DNA of 64,000 nucleotides, from positions 936,001-1,000,000 of the forward strand of contig NZ_AP025944.1 of NCBI RefSeq assembly GCF_024349685.1. The letters are read 5' to 3'. The number at the start of each line of letters is the position of its first letter. Position 1 is the stretch's first letter. The DNA is from Pseudomonas sp. LRP2-20. Its GTDB lineage: Bacteria; Pseudomonadota; Gammaproteobacteria; Pseudomonadales; Pseudomonadaceae. A model generated the notes under the pieces. It did not search any database, was not told where the DNA came from, and worked only from the letters and a program-made list of their open reading frames with translations. Made by a program: the position numbers and the translations under genes. This document shows positions 54,127-64,000 of the stretch, in pieces.

Positions 54127-55458
54127 ATGAGTTTGCCAAACAAGATTCTGGTCGCTTTGCAGGGCGGCCAGGCCCTCAGTTCTCGTGAACTAGCAGAGCG
54201 CACTGACGCAAGTTGGTCGACGGTCAAGCGCCATCTTGAGGTATTGCTCGAGTCGGGCCAGGTCGAGCGTGAGAAAGACGGGCGCACCACGCGTTACCGG
54301 CAGGCGGTTGCAGGAACCCAGCTTGCCGAAAGCTCCGTGGAGTGGGGCGCCTCGGCCGCAATCCCCTGGTCACCGGAAAGTCGCGTGCTTCGTGCATCGC
54401 TGCTTCGGCCTCTGGCAGTGCGCGAAGCGGTCACCTATCAGCGTGGCTTGGTTGACAGCTATCAACCGAATCAGACTGCGTGGTTGCCTTCCGCGCTGGC
54501 TGCCGCGCTTGAAGTCGAGGGGCGGATGCGGGGGCAGCAACCGGCAGGCACCTATGCGCGCAAGGTGCTGGAGCCCTTGTTGATCGACCTCTCGTGGTCT
54601 TCCTCACACCTTGAAGGTAACCGGTACACGCTGCTCGACACGGAAAGGTTGTTCAAAAGTGGTGTAACGGACGGCGATCTGGACGCGGTCATGCTGCTCA
54701 ACCACAAGGCCGCCATCGAGTTCATGGTAGATGCGGTGCCCGAGTATGGGCTGAACGCGGCAGTGATAAGCAACCTGCATGCCCTGCTGATGCAGGACCT
54801 GCTTGCCGATGGCACGGCGTTGGGCAGCATTCGCCAGACCGTGGTGAACATCAGTGGTACCACGTACTTTCCGACCCAGGTGCCTTCGCTGCTGGAAGAA
54901 ATGTTCGAACAGGTGCTGGACAAGGCGCGACAGGTGAAGAACCCGATCGAGGCAGCCTTCTTCCTCTGGGTAAATCTTGCTTACCTGCAACCTTTCGAGG
55001 ATGGCAACAAACGCACGAGCCGGCTGGCGGCCAACATCCCGTTGTTGCTCTACAACTGCTCGCCGTTATCGTTTCTGGATGTGGATCCGCAGGACTATGC
55101 GTTGGCCATGATGGGCGTGTACGAGCAGCGTGACATGGCCATGGCGGCGGACTTGTTCGTCTGGGTGTATCGCCGCTCCATAAGCAAGTATGGGGTGATG
55201 CTCGAAGCAATGGGTGTTCCCGATCTGGTTCGTCTGCGTTATCGAGAGCTGCTGAACGAGGCGATCAATGCGGTCGTTCGTGAGCGCATGACGGTGGCTC
55301 AAGTGGTGGCTGGGCTGGATCTGCCAGCAGAAGAGAACGTACAGTTCGAACCGCTGTTGCGCAACGAACTGGATATTCTCGCACTGCACAACTGTGCCCG
55401 TTATCGGCTTACCTTGAATCAGGTGAAGGCATGGATTGATGCAGGGCGCCCCTGCTGA
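54127..55458 (+). CDS. Winged-helix Fic-family protein with Gln in place of the catalytic His
   Basis: The protein has 443 residues. Residues 1-60 form a winged helix-turn-helix (SSRELAERTDASWSTVKRHL, then the wing GRTTRYRQ). Residues ~110-345 form the Fic domain, whose motif reads YLQPFEDGNKRTSR, with Gln288 where the catalytic histidine of HxFx(D/E)GNxR is expected. The inhibitory-helix motif SSHLEGN (Ser159, Glu163, Gly164) lies on the N-terminal side, as in self-inhibited class II Fic proteins. I recall a subfamily with QPF, so the change may be typical for it. It may no longer add AMP, or may use other chemistry. RBS CCGGAGA lies seven bases upstream. Confidence 0.88.
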   Translation: MSLPNKILVALQGGQALSSRELAERTDASWSTVKRHLEVLLESGQVEREKDGRTTRYRQAVAGTQLAESSVEWGASAAIPWSPESRVLRASLLRPLAVREAVTYQRGLVDSYQPNQTAWLPSALAAALEVEGRMRGQQPAGTYARKVLEPLLIDLSWSSSHLEGNRYTLLDTERLFKSGVTDGDLDAVMLLNHKAAIEFMVDAVPEYGLNAAVISNLHALLMQDLLADGTALGSIRQTVVNISGTTYFPTQVPSLLEEMFEQVLDKARQVKNPIEAAFFLWVNLAYLQPFEDGNKRTSRLAANIPLLLYNCSPLSFLDVDPQDYALAMMGVYEQRDMAMAADLFVWVYRRSISKYGVMLEAMGVPDLVRLRYRELLNEAINAVVRERMTVAQVVAGLDLPAEENVQFEPLLRNELDILALHNCARYRLTLNQVKAWIDAGRPC

Positions 55459-55568
55459 GAATCTACCCAGGCAGAGAGCACGTCTTGAATTCGCTGGCGT
55501 GTTCAATAGGGCTGAACGCTGTTCTACAGGTCGCTTCAGCCTTTGGGGAATCATCAAAACAAGGGCAC

Positions 55569-55597
55569 AAAAAAACCGACCATAAGGTCGGTTTTTT
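55569..55597. terminator. Bidirectional terminator between the Fic gene and tRNA-Leu
   Basis: AAAAAACCGACC and GGTCGGTTTTTT form a short stem with a CATAA loop and A/T runs on both sides. It can end transcription of the Fic gene on the plus strand and of the tRNA on the minus strand. Confidence 0.88.
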
Positions 55598-55605
55598 CCG
55601 GATCT

Positions 55606-55690
55606 TGGTGCCCCGAGGGAGACTCGAACTCCCACTCCTTTCGAAAACGGATTTTGAATCCGCCGCGTCTACCAATTCCGCCATCAGGGC
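55606..55690 (-). tRNA. tRNA-Leu (anticodon CAA)
   Basis: An 85-base class II tRNA ending in encoded CCA. The acceptor GCCCTGA pairs with TCGGGGC in part, the anticodon stem-loop reads CGGATTCAAAATCCG with anticodon CAA, a variable arm of the leucine type is present, and the T loop is GTTCGAGTC. It decodes TTG. Such tRNA genes are common integration sites, and the adjoining block is accessory. Confidence 0.95.
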
Positions 55691-55798
55691 TTGTGGCGCG
55701 CAGTATAGAGAGGTGCCCGTGGTCGGTCAATCGGCTTTCATGGTCAATTTTCACACATTGGGCTAAACTTCCCGGCCCTGTCGAACCCGAACATCATC

Positions 55799-57978
<2,180 letters not shown>

Positions 57979-58020
57979 CTGTTCGCATCCATTATTAGAA
58001 AATTACATTAGGAGTGCCCA

Positions 58021-58356
58021 ATGAGCTTCTTGATCCCCGCCGCATACGCGGATGCTGCTGCACCCGCCGCTGGCCCTGCCGGCACCGGCTTTGAGTGGAT
58101 TTTCCTGGTTGGTTTCCTGGTCATCTTCTACCTGATGATCTGGCGCCCGCAGGCCAAACGTGCCAAAGAGCAGAAGAACCTGCTGAGCAACTTGCAAAAA
58201 GGTGACGAAGTTGTCACCAACGGTGGTATCGCCGGCAAGATCGTCAAGGTTTCCGATGACTTCGTGGTCCTGGAAGTTTCCGACACCGTCGAGCTGAAGT
58301 TCCAGAAGGGTGCCATCGCGGCCACCCTGCCAAAAGGTACGCTCAAGGCTATCTGA
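58021..58356 (+). CDS. yajC: Sec translocase accessory subunit YajC
   Basis: The protein has 111 residues with a single membrane helix at about 24-43 (FLVGFLVIFYLMIW) followed by RPQAKRAKEQKNLLSNLQKGDEVVTNGGI in outline, the family hallmark. It joins SecDF in the export complex. A GGGGCGC/GCGCCCC hairpin (58381-58399) lies between it and secD with no T-run. Confidence 0.95.
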   Translation: MSFLIPAAYADAAAPAAGPAGTGFEWIFLVGFLVIFYLMIWRPQAKRAKEQKNLLSNLQKGDEVVTNGGIAGKIVKVSDDFVVLEVSDTVELKFQKGAIAATLPKGTLKAI

Positions 58357-58420
58357 GTTACCGGTTTCATTTTTCCAGTCGGGGCGCGCAAAGCGCCCCG
58401 CGTCTTGAACGGGCGGCGTG

Positions 58421-60283
58421 ATGCTGAACAAATACCCTCTGTGGAAATACGCACTGATCCTGGTGGTACTGGCGATCGGTTTCATTTATTCCGCTCCCAA
58501 CCTCTACCCGGATGATCCGGCGGTGCAGATCAGCGGTGCCAGCTCGGCGCTGCAGGTCAACCAGGCCGACCTCGACCGCGTCAGCAAGGCGCTGGTCGAT
58601 GCCGGTATCACCGTCAAGGGCGCGAGCCTGGGTGAGAAGGGCAGTGGGCTGATTCGCCTGACCAACCAGGAAGATCAACTGCCAGCCAAGGATGTAGTGC
58701 GCAAGGCACTGGGCGATGATTACGTCGTGGCCCTGAACCTGGCCCAGACTACCCCGCAGTGGCTGCGTAACCTGGGTGCAAGCCCGATGAAGCTGGGCCT
58801 GGACCTGTCCGGTGGTGTGCACTTCCTGCTGGAAGTGGACATGGACAAGGCCATGAGCGCCCGCATGAAAGTCTACGAAGGCGAGGTCAAGACCTTGCTG
58901 CGCAAAGAGCGCATCCGCTACCGCAGCCTGCCGCAGCAGGATGGCGGTGTGATGCTGGGCTTCGCTGACGATGCTACCCGCGAACAGGCACGTGCCCTGA
59001 TCCGCAAGAATTTCAATGATTTCGACCTGACCACCACCGAGCGCAACGAGCTCGCCGTGCTGCGTCTGGCGCTGACCCAGGCGAAAGTCGCCGAGATCCG
59101 CGAATACTCGATCAAGCAGAACCTGACCACCGTCCGCAACCGTGTGAACGAGCTGGGCGTGGCCGAACCGCTGGTGCAGCGCCAGGGCGCCAACCGCATC
59201 GTGGTCGAGCTGCCGGGTGTGCAGGACACTGCCGAAGCCAAGCGTATCCTCGGCAAGACCGCCAACCTGGAGTTCCGCTTCGGTGCCGAGCCGGGGGCTT
59301 CCAAGGCCACTACCGAGGTCTTCGAGTTCCGTGAAGGCAACCGTTCTGCCGCGGTCGAGCGTGGCCTGATCATCACTGGTGACCAGGTCACCGACGCCCA
59401 GGCCAGCTTCGACGAGCACGGCCGCCCGCAGGTGAACATCCGCCTGGATGGCCACGGTGGCGAGCTGATGAGCCGCGCGACCCGCAGCAACGTCGGCCGC
59501 AGCATGGCGGTGATCTTCATCGAGCAGAAGCCGGTCACCCGCTACGTCAAGCAGACGGTCGACGGCGTCGAGAAGGACGTTGCCGTTCAGAGCTTCCAGG
59601 AAGAGAAGAAGATCATCAGCCTGGCGACCATCCAGTCGCCACTGGGCAGCCAGTTCCGCATCACCGGCCTGAACGGCCAGGGTGAATCGTCGGAACTGGC
59701 CCTGCTGCTGCGTGCCGGTGGTCTGGCCGCGCCGATGTACTTCGCCGAAGAACGTACCATTGGCCCAAGCCTGGGTGCCGACAACATCACCAAGGGTATC
59801 GATGCGTCGCTGTGGGGCATGCTGTTCGTCTCGCTGTTCATCATCGCCATCTACCGCGGCTTCGGCGTGATCGCCACCATCGCCCTGGCGGGCAACATGG
59901 TGCTGCTGCTGGCGCTGATGTCGCTGTTGGGCGCGACCCTGACCCTGCCGGGTATTGCCGGTATCGTGTTGACCATGGGTATGGCGGTGGACGCCAACGT
60001 GCTGATCTTCTCGCGTATCCGCGAGGAGCTGAATGCCGGCATGTCGGTGCAGCGCGCCATTCACGAAGGCTTCAACCGCGCCTATACCGCGATCATCGAC
60101 GCCAACCTGACCAGCCTGCTGGTCGGCGGCATCCTGTTCGCCATGGGCACCGGCCCGGTCAAGGGCTTCGCGGTCACCATGTCCCTCGGGATTTTCACCT
60201 CGATGTTCACCGCCGTCATGGTGACCCGCGCAATGGTCAACCTGACCTGCGGCGGGCGTGACATCAAGAAGCTGTGGGTTTGA
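58421..60283 (+). CDS. secD: Protein translocase subunit SecD
   Basis: The protein has 620 residues from the ATG at 58421; a GTG immediately before is possible. The first helix (LWKYALILVVLAIGFIYS) is followed by a large periplasmic P1 domain holding GLDLSGGVHF, and five further helices near the C-terminus with the conserved GMAVDANVLIFSRIREE. With SecF it uses the proton gradient to pull preproteins across the membrane. Confidence 0.96.
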   Translation: MLNKYPLWKYALILVVLAIGFIYSAPNLYPDDPAVQISGASSALQVNQADLDRVSKALVDAGITVKGASLGEKGSGLIRLTNQEDQLPAKDVVRKALGDDYVVALNLAQTTPQWLRNLGASPMKLGLDLSGGVHFLLEVDMDKAMSARMKVYEGEVKTLLRKERIRYRSLPQQDGGVMLGFADDATREQARALIRKNFNDFDLTTTERNELAVLRLALTQAKVAEIREYSIKQNLTTVRNRVNELGVAEPLVQRQGANRIVVELPGVQDTAEAKRILGKTANLEFRFGAEPGASKATTEVFEFREGNRSAAVERGLIITGDQVTDAQASFDEHGRPQVNIRLDGHGGELMSRATRSNVGRSMAVIFIEQKPVTRYVKQTVDGVEKDVAVQSFQEEKKIISLATIQSPLGSQFRITGLNGQGESSELALLLRAGGLAAPMYFAEERTIGPSLGADNITKGIDASLWGMLFVSLFIIAIYRGFGVIATIALAGNMVLLLALMSLLGATLTLPGIAGIVLTMGMAVDANVLIFSRIREELNAGMSVQRAIHEGFNRAYTAIIDANLTSLLVGGILFAMGTGPVKGFAVTMSLGIFTSMFTAVMVTRAMVNLTCGGRDIKKLWV

Positions 60284-60293
60284 GGGAGCTGCG

Positions 60294-61202
60294 ATGAAAA
60301 CCATCAACTTCATGGGCGTGCGCAATGTCGCGTTCGCCGTTACCGTGCTCCTCACCGTGCTGGCGCTGTTCAGCTGGTGGCAGAAGGGCCTGAACTTCGG
60401 CCTGGACTTCACCGGCGGTACGCTGATCGAGCTGACCTACGAACGCCCGGCCGACCTCAAGGCGGTGCGTGCCGAGCTGGTCGAGTCCGGCTTCCACGAG
60501 GCCGTGGTGCAGAGCTTTGGCGCCACCACCGACCTGCTGGTGCGCATGCCGGGCGATGACCCGCAACTGGGTGCCAAGGTCGGCGCTGCCCTGCAGAAGG
60601 CAGGCGGCGACAACCCGGCCACCCTCAAGCGCGTCGAGTTCGTCGGCCCGCAGGTGGGTGAAGAGCTGCGTGACCAGGGCGGCCTCGGCATGCTCCTGGC
60701 ACTGGGCGGCATCCTCATCTACCTGGCCTTCCGCTTCCAGTGGAAGTTCGCCGTGGGCGCGATCGTGTCGCTGATCCACGACGTGGTGGTGACCCTGGGC
60801 ATCCTTTCGTTCTTCCAGATCACCTTCGACCTGACGGTGCTGGCGGCGGTGCTGGCGATCATCGGCTACTCGCTGAACGACACCATCGTCGTCTTCGACC
60901 GGGTACGTGAGAACTTCCGTGTGATGCGCAAGGCCTCGCTGATCGAGAACATCAACGTCTCGACCACCCAGACCCTGCTGCGCACCATCGCCACCTCGGT
61001 TTCGACCTTGCTGGCGATCGCCGCGCTGCTGTTCTTCGGTGGCGACAACCTGTTCGGCTTCTCCCTGGCATTGTTCATCGGTGTCATGGCCGGTACCTAC
61101 TCGTCGATCTACATCGCCAACGTGGTGCTGATCTGGCTGAACCTGAACAGCGAAGACCTGATCCCGCCGGCGAAAAACGAAGGCGTGGATGACCGTCCTT
61201 AA
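60294..61202 (+). CDS. secF: Protein translocase subunit SecF
   Basis: The protein has 302 residues from the ATG at 60294, with GAGGGA eight bases upstream. It mirrors SecD: one N-terminal helix, a periplasmic domain with GLDFTGG, and five helices with the motif GYSLNDTIVVFDRVREN. It lies ten bases after secD in the same operon and is followed by a strong terminator. Confidence 0.96.
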   Translation: MKTINFMGVRNVAFAVTVLLTVLALFSWWQKGLNFGLDFTGGTLIELTYERPADLKAVRAELVESGFHEAVVQSFGATTDLLVRMPGDDPQLGAKVGAALQKAGGDNPATLKRVEFVGPQVGEELRDQGGLGMLLALGGILIYLAFRFQWKFAVGAIVSLIHDVVVTLGILSFFQITFDLTVLAAVLAIIGYSLNDTIVVFDRVRENFRVMRKASLIENINVSTTQTLLRTIATSVSTLLAIAALLFFGGDNLFGFSLALFIGVMAGTYSSIYIANVVLIWLNLNSEDLIPPAKNEGVDDRP

Positions 61203-61231
61203 GGATTAGCCCTGCGCCGTTCGGCGACCCA

Positions 61232-61266
61232 AAAGGCGCGAGTGTTGAACTCGCGCCTTTTTTTTC
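61232..61266 (+). terminator. Terminator of the queA-secF gene group
   Basis: AAAGGCGCGAG and CTCGCGCCTTT form an 11-bp stem with a TGTTGAA loop, followed by more than eight T bases, about 30 bp after the secF stop. Confidence 0.92.
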
Positions 61267-61320
61267 GCTCCAAGGCTTGGAGAAAGCAGGTTAGCCCTGC
61301 CGGTACAACAGGAGGTTCAT

Positions 61321-61863
61321 GTGAACAAATCAATGCTCGTAGGCGCTGTGTTGGGTGCTGTCGGTGTTACTGCCGGAGGTGCTGTCGCCACCTACAGCTT
61401 GGTGAACAAGGGGCCTGAGTATGCCCAGGTCACCGACGTGCAACCGATCAAGCAGCAGGTCAAAACCCCGCGCGAGGTCTGCAAGGACGTCGCCGTCACG
61501 CGTCAGGCGCCGGTCAAGGACCAGCACCAGATCGCCGGTACCGTGGTTGGTGCGCTGGCTGGTGGCCTGCTGGGCAACCAGATTGGCGGCGGCACCGGCA
61601 AGAAGATTGCCACCGTTGCCGGTGCGGTCGGTGGTGGTTATGCCGGCAACAAGGTGCAGGAAGGCATGCAGCAGCGTGACACCTATACCACCACGCAAAC
61701 CCGCTGCAACACGGTCAACGATATCAGCGAGAAAGTCGTTGGGTATAACGTGAAGTACACCCTCGGCGACAAGGCCGGGCAGGTGAAGATGGATCATGAG
61801 CCGGGTTCCACCATCCCTGTGGACAAGAATGGCAGGCTGATCCTCAGCGAAGCCGGGCAGTAA
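61321..61863 (+). CDS. Glycine-zipper envelope protein
   Basis: The protein has 180 residues, starting at a GTG with AGGAGG six bases upstream; the ATG overlapping it is out of frame. An N-terminal helix (about 5-26) acts as signal or anchor. The centre (about 72-110) is a glycine-zipper 2TM stretch (VVGALAGGLLGNQIGGGTG ... GAVGGGYAGNKVQEG), typical of Rickettsia-17-kDa-like surface antigens. The C-terminus has a paired cysteine region. It is probably a periplasmic or outer-membrane-associated protein; the role is unknown. Confidence 0.85.
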   Translation: MNKSMLVGAVLGAVGVTAGGAVATYSLVNKGPEYAQVTDVQPIKQQVKTPREVCKDVAVTRQAPVKDQHQIAGTVVGALAGGLLGNQIGGGTGKKIATVAGAVGGGYAGNKVQEGMQQRDTYTTTQTRCNTVNDISEKVVGYNVKYTLGDKAGQVKMDHEPGSTIPVDKNGRLILSEAGQ

Positions 61864-61883
61864 TTTATGTTGTCTGTGCCGCC

Positions 61884-61953
61884 CTCTTCGCGGGTAAACC
61901 CGCTCCCACAGTGGTAATTCGATCCCTGTGGGAGCGGGTTTACCCGCGAAGAG
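61884..61953. repeat. REP pair downstream of the glycine-zipper gene
   Basis: Two almost exact inverted copies (CTCTTCGCGGGTAAACCCGC and its mirror, each ~28 bp with CTCCCACAG) flank a 14-bp spacer, the cleanest REPIN in the window. It belongs to the same class as the pair at 10371-10494, and lies between convergent genes. Confidence 0.85.
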
Positions 61954-61975
61954 CCAGTGCAAAACTTTCAAGCAC

Positions 61976-62003
61976 AAAAAAAGCACCCCGAGGGGTGCTT
62001 TTT
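61976..62003. terminator. Bidirectional terminator after suhB
   Basis: AGCACCCC and GGGGTGCT form an 8-bp stem with a two-base loop, with A- and T-runs on both sides. It serves suhB on the minus strand and may also block read-through from the glycine-zipper gene. Confidence 0.9.
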
Positions 62004-62021
62004 GGTGCCTGCAATCCGCGC

Positions 62022-62840
62022 TTAGCGCTTCATGTGCTCTGGCAGGTGCGGCTGGATAGCGGTCAGTACGGCCTTGAAGCACTTGATGTTGCCTGCAACG
62101 ATGTGACCCTTGTCGAGGAAGTCGTGGCCACCGTTGAAGTCACTCACCAGGCCGCCGGCTTCCTGGATCAGCAGCACGCCAGCTGCCATGTCCCACTCGG
62201 ACAGGCCCGACTCCCAGAAGGCGTCGAAGCGGCCGGCAGCCACGTAGGCCAGGTCCAGGCTGGCGGAGCCGGCGCGGCGGATGCCGGCGGTCTGGCCAGT
62301 CAGGGCGCGGAACATGCCCAGATAGTTGTCCATGTCAGCCATCTGGTTGTCACGGAACGGGAAGCCGGTGCCCAGCAGGGCGCCGTCCAGGCTGGTGCGC
62401 GAGCTGACACGCAGGCGGCGGCCATTGAGCTGGGCGCCACGGCCACGGCTGGCGGTGAATTCTTCCTGGCGAACCGGGTCGACGATCACGGCGTGCTCGA
62501 GGCGGCCACGGTATTTGCAGGCGATGCTGACTGCGAAGTGCGGGATGCCACGCAGGAAGTTGGTGGTGCCGTCCAGCGGATCGATGATCCACAGGTAGTC
62601 CTTGCCTTCTTCGCCGGTGCCGGCGTGCAGGCCGGTTTCTTCACCTTGAATGGAGTGGTTCGGGTAGGCCTTGCGCAGGGCGTTGACGATGCTCTGCTCG
62701 GCGGCGCGATCCACTTCGGAGACGTAGTCCTTGGCCTCTTTCTCGTCGACCTTGATGCTATCCAGGCGTTCGATGGAGCGGAAAATCAGTTCACTGGCGC
62801 TGCGAGCGGCGCGCAGGGCGATATTCAGCATAGGCTGCAT
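62022..62840 (-). CDS. suhB: Inositol-1-monophosphatase SuhB
   Basis: The protein has 272 residues. The metal-binding motifs are in place: GEETG (about 67-71), WIIDPLDGTTNF (about 83-94), and WDMAAGVLLIQEAGG towards the C-terminus. It hydrolyses inositol phosphate and, in Enterobacteria, also takes part in ribosomal RNA transcription complexes. It is divergent from trmJ with 151 bp between the starts. Confidence 0.95.
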   Translation of the reverse strand: MQPMLNIALRAARSASELIFRSIERLDSIKVDEKEAKDYVSEVDRAAEQSIVNALRKAYPNHSIQGEETGLHAGTGEEGKDYLWIIDPLDGTTNFLRGIPHFAVSIACKYRGRLEHAVIVDPVRQEEFTASRGRGAQLNGRRLRVSSRTSLDGALLGTGFPFRDNQMADMDNYLGMFRALTGQTAGIRRAGSASLDLAYVAAGRFDAFWESGLSEWDMAAGVLLIQEAGGLVSDFNGGHDFLDKGHIVAGNIKCFKAVLTAIQPHLPEHMKR

Positions 62841-62991
62841 GGGCGGGTCACCTGGAGATGTTAAAGAAGAAAGCCGAACATTCTAGCAGAAAAGTTTGGC
62901 GGCAGAAGTGTCACATTTGCTTTCATGGCGTTACGCTGGTCGGTTATGTAAGATCGATTTCCCCCAAACCTGCATCTGTGAGCACAACACC

Positions 62992-63762
62992 TTGCTGCAA
63001 AATATTCGTGTTGTTCTGGTCAATACCAGCCACCCCGGCAACATCGGCGGCGCTGCGCGTGCCATGAAAAACATGGGCTTGTCGCGTCTGGTGCTGGTGC
63101 AGCCAAAAGAGTTCCCGTCCGGCGACGCCACCGCGCGAGCCTCGGGCGCCGACGACATCCTGGCCAATGCCCAGGTGGTCGACAGCCTTGAAGACGCGCT
63201 GGTCGGCTGCAATCTGGTCATGGGTACCAGTGCCCGTGAGCGCAGCATCCCCTGGCCATTGATCGACCCGCGCGAATGCGGGGCCAAGGCGGTGGAGCAC
63301 GCCAGCGGCGGTGAAGAAATCGCCCTGGTGTTCGGGCGCGAGCACGCCGGCCTGACCAACGAAGAACTGCAGCGATGTCACTTCCATGTGCACATTCCCT
63401 CGAATCCCGACTTCAGTTCGCTGAACCTTGCCGCCGCAGTCCAGGTGCTCTCCTATGAGGTGCGCATGGCCTGGCTGGCAGCCGAAGGCGCGCCTTCGAA
63501 AGTCGAGAAATTCGACGCCAACTCGCTGCGCAGCAACGAGCTGGCGACCATGGACGAAATGGAGCTGTTCTATGAACACCTGGAAAAAACCCTGGTGGAC
63601 ATTGGCTTCCTCGACCCTGAAAAGCCCAAGCACCTGATGCCGCGCCTGCGGCGGCTGTACGGGCGCAGCTCGGTCAATCGTTCGGAAATGAGCATTTTGC
63701 GCGGCATCCTCACCGAGACCCAGAAGGTCGCCCGGGGTGAGCCGCATAAACGGAAGGACTGA
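62992..63762 (+). CDS. trmJ: tRNA (cytidine/uridine-2'-O-) methyltransferase TrmJ
   Basis: The protein has 256 residues when started at the TTG at 62992 (LLQNIRVVLVNTSHPGNIGGAA), the point at which family similarity begins. No ATG lies near; longer versions would add unrelated residues. The SPOUT fold shows GNIGGAARAMKNMGL near the N-terminus and the knot motifs ALVFGREHAGLTNEEL and IPSNPDFSSLNLAAAVQVL. It 2'-O-methylates position 32 of tRNAs. Four bases separate it from cysE. Confidence 0.93.
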   Translation: MLQNIRVVLVNTSHPGNIGGAARAMKNMGLSRLVLVQPKEFPSGDATARASGADDILANAQVVDSLEDALVGCNLVMGTSARERSIPWPLIDPRECGAKAVEHASGGEEIALVFGREHAGLTNEELQRCHFHVHIPSNPDFSSLNLAAAVQVLSYEVRMAWLAAEGAPSKVEKFDANSLRSNELATMDEMELFYEHLEKTLVDIGFLDPEKPKHLMPRLRRLYGRSSVNRSEMSILRGILTETQKVARGEPHKRKD

Positions 63763-63765
63763 CAG

Positions 63766-64000
63766 ATGTTCGAACGTCTGCGTGAAGATATCCAGAGCGT
63801 ATTCCATCGTGACCCGGCAGCGCGCAACGCCTTCGAGGTGCTGACCTGCTACCCCGGCATGCACGCCATCTGGCTGCACCGCCTGGGCAATGCCCTGTGG
63901 AAGCGCGACCTCAAATGGCTGGCCAGGTTGGTGTCGAACTTCGGCCGCTGGCTGACCGGTATCGAGATCCATCCCGGTGCGACCATCGGTCGGCGCTTTT
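63766..64000 (+). CDS. cysE: Serine O-acetyltransferase, 5' part only
   Basis: The gene runs off the right edge; 78 residues are visible from the ATG at 63766. It opens [21 protein letters not shown] and reaches [13 protein letters not shown], the first left-handed helix coil, as in the short pseudomonad CysE proteins near the isc genes. It makes O-acetylserine for cysteine synthesis. It follows trmJ by four bases, so it is probably co-transcribed. Confidence 0.92.
   Translation, partial: MFERLREDIQSVFHRDPAARNAFEVLTCYPGMHAIWLHRLGNALWKRDLKWLARLVSNFGRWLTGIEIHPGATIGRRF

Noticed and set aside
52090..55690. An integrated island with attachment repeats at tRNA-Leu
   Set aside because: I looked for a copy of the tRNA 3' end (CTCGGGGCACCA) at the left edge of the accessory block and saw none, and there is no integrase.
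55700..55798. A preQ1 riboswitch ahead of queA
   Set aside because: The space between tRNA-Leu and queA shows no pseudoknot-like A-rich tail or matching stem.

Overview
This window comes from a fluorescent pseudomonad, most likely the Pseudomonas putida group. The evidence is the high GC content, many REP/REPIN sequences of pseudomonad type, and a gene order I recall from P. putida KT2440: OprD porin, CheV, type I exporter, giant LapF-type adhesin, NorR-type regulator, flavohaemoglobin, dsbB, cyoABCDE, aminotransferase, mnmH-selD, PhnCDE-like transporter, bestrophin-like protein, tRNA-Leu, queA-tgt-yajC-secDF, suhB, trmJ, cysE. The synteny is from memory and was not searched.

Layout. 1-3.0 kb: the 5' part of a membrane diguanylate-cyclase-type gene, an OprD-family porin and a small exported protein. 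3.4-9.7 kb: an efflux operon on the minus strand (membrane fusion protein, RND pump, OmpR-type regulator, sensor kinase) with a likely self-regulated promoter. 9.8-12.8 kb: a 217-bp palindromic element, a gene remnant, a YkgJ-type protein, a small exported protein and CheV, separated by REPINs. 12.8-30.5 kb: a cell-surface module in which the 4261-residue LapF-type adhesin (40 Ig-like repeats and a C-terminal RTX/type I secretion region) is followed by its probable dedicated exporter (TolC-like protein, ABC ATPase, HlyD-like protein). 30.6-33.5 kb: nitric oxide defence, with a NorR-type activator divergent from hmp and two NorR-type operators between them.

33.5-39.9 kb: dsbB, then a 558-bp leader with a perfect ANR/FNR box ahead of cyoABCDE, the cytochrome bo3 terminal oxidase operon. 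40.0-44.9 kb: an orphan alpha/beta-hydrolase-like protein resembling type VI lipases, an AlaC-like aminotransferase, a second YkgJ protein, a second palindromic element, a GNAT acetyltransferase and two small envelope proteins. 45.0-50.5 kb: the selenium genes mnmH and selD, divergent from a four-gene PhnD/C/E/E-like transporter that is a candidate selenium-oxyanion importer. 50.6-55.5 kb: a bestrophin-like protein and a GNAT, then a probably strain-variable block (a three-helix membrane protein, a trypsin-like lipoprotein, and a HTH-Fic fusion preceded by a 10-bp tandem repeat array) ending at tRNA-Leu(CAA). 55.8-64 kb: housekeeping genes for queuosine (queA, tgt), protein export (yajC, secD, secF), a glycine-zipper protein, suhB, trmJ and the start of cysE.

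Most of the window is ordinary chromosomal backbone. The parts that most deserve a second look are the Fic gene with its helically phased repeat array, the two 215-217-bp palindromic elements, the orphan lipase-like protein, and the selenium-linked transporter.
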